Below are positions 4,974-5,001 of a stretch of 5,001 bases of DNA, piece after piece; the first letter of the stretch is position 1; each line of letters begins with the position of its first letter. Source of the DNA: Elusimicrobiota bacterium (GTDB taxonomy: Bacteria; Elusimicrobiota; Elusimicrobia; UBA1565; UBA9628); the NCBI GenBank assembly GCA_028717865.1, contig JAQUMZ010000035.1:1-5001 (forward strand), in the 5' to 3' direction. Position numbers and translations under genes: made by a program. A model generated the notes under the pieces. That model ran no database searches, was not told the DNA's origin, and was given only the letters and a program-made list of their open reading frames with translations.

Positions 4974-5001
4974 GATTTAACGGCCAACAGAGGCAGCCGG
5001 A

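Noticed and set aside
4700..5001. A minus-strand frame open from the right edge to a TGA at 4702-4700 that overlaps the TTG start of the TonB-family gene (TTGA).
   Set aside because: The overlap looks like translational coupling, but the translation is Arg-rich without domain-like patterning and runs through the perfect palindrome and all the hairpins. Open frames are common in GC-rich DNA. A conserved homologue would revive it as the tail of an upstream gene.
4764..5001. A plus-strand frame from ATG 4764, open to the window edge.
   Set aside because: Only 79 codons, very Arg/Ala/Pro-rich, no ribosome site, and built from the same hairpins; probably noncoding.

Overview
The window is GC-rich and carries one tightly packed gene series, all on the minus strand. 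It comes from a diderm (Gram-negative-type) bacterium, because it encodes a TonB-family energy transducer and a secreted protein with an OmpA-like tail. The phylum cannot be fixed by eye. The pairing of FlgD/Ig-like and OmpA-like folds in one protein, a divergent TonB and the high GC content would suit a lineage such as a GC-rich Elusimicrobiota, but that is an impression and not evidence.

In transcription order (right to left): about 300 bases without a convincing gene (4704-5001), holding a perfect 26-bp palindrome and a chain of GC-rich hairpins; a TonB-family protein with a TTG start (4703-3654); a secreted FlgD-like/OmpA-like protein (3637-2672); glyceraldehyde-3-phosphate dehydrogenase, gap (2616-1597); phosphoglycerate kinase, pgk, overlapping gap by an ATGA junction (1600-401); SecG of the Sec translocon (358-29); and the first 20 bases of a tRNA-Leu gene cut off by the left window edge (20-1). 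Spacings are 16, 55, -4, 42 and 8 bases, so the series could be one transcript. The small pgk-secG gap holds a weak hairpin, a T6 run and a consensus TATAAT, which could separate secG-tRNA from the genes before it.

Gap and Pgk catalyse consecutive steps of lower glycolysis. The secG-tRNA-Leu pairing is a widespread bacterial arrangement. The commonly neighbouring triosephosphate isomerase gene (tpiA) is absent from between pgk and secG. The two envelope genes ahead of gap are the less ordinary part. The OmpA-like domain has lost the residues that normally hold peptidoglycan, and the TonB protein has no ExbB/ExbD partner in view. The most open question is the region 4732-4973: a near-certain palindromic site in front of the operon, followed by several helices whose mismatches are all of the G-T type on the plus strand, as would suit a structured RNA running divergently from the operon.
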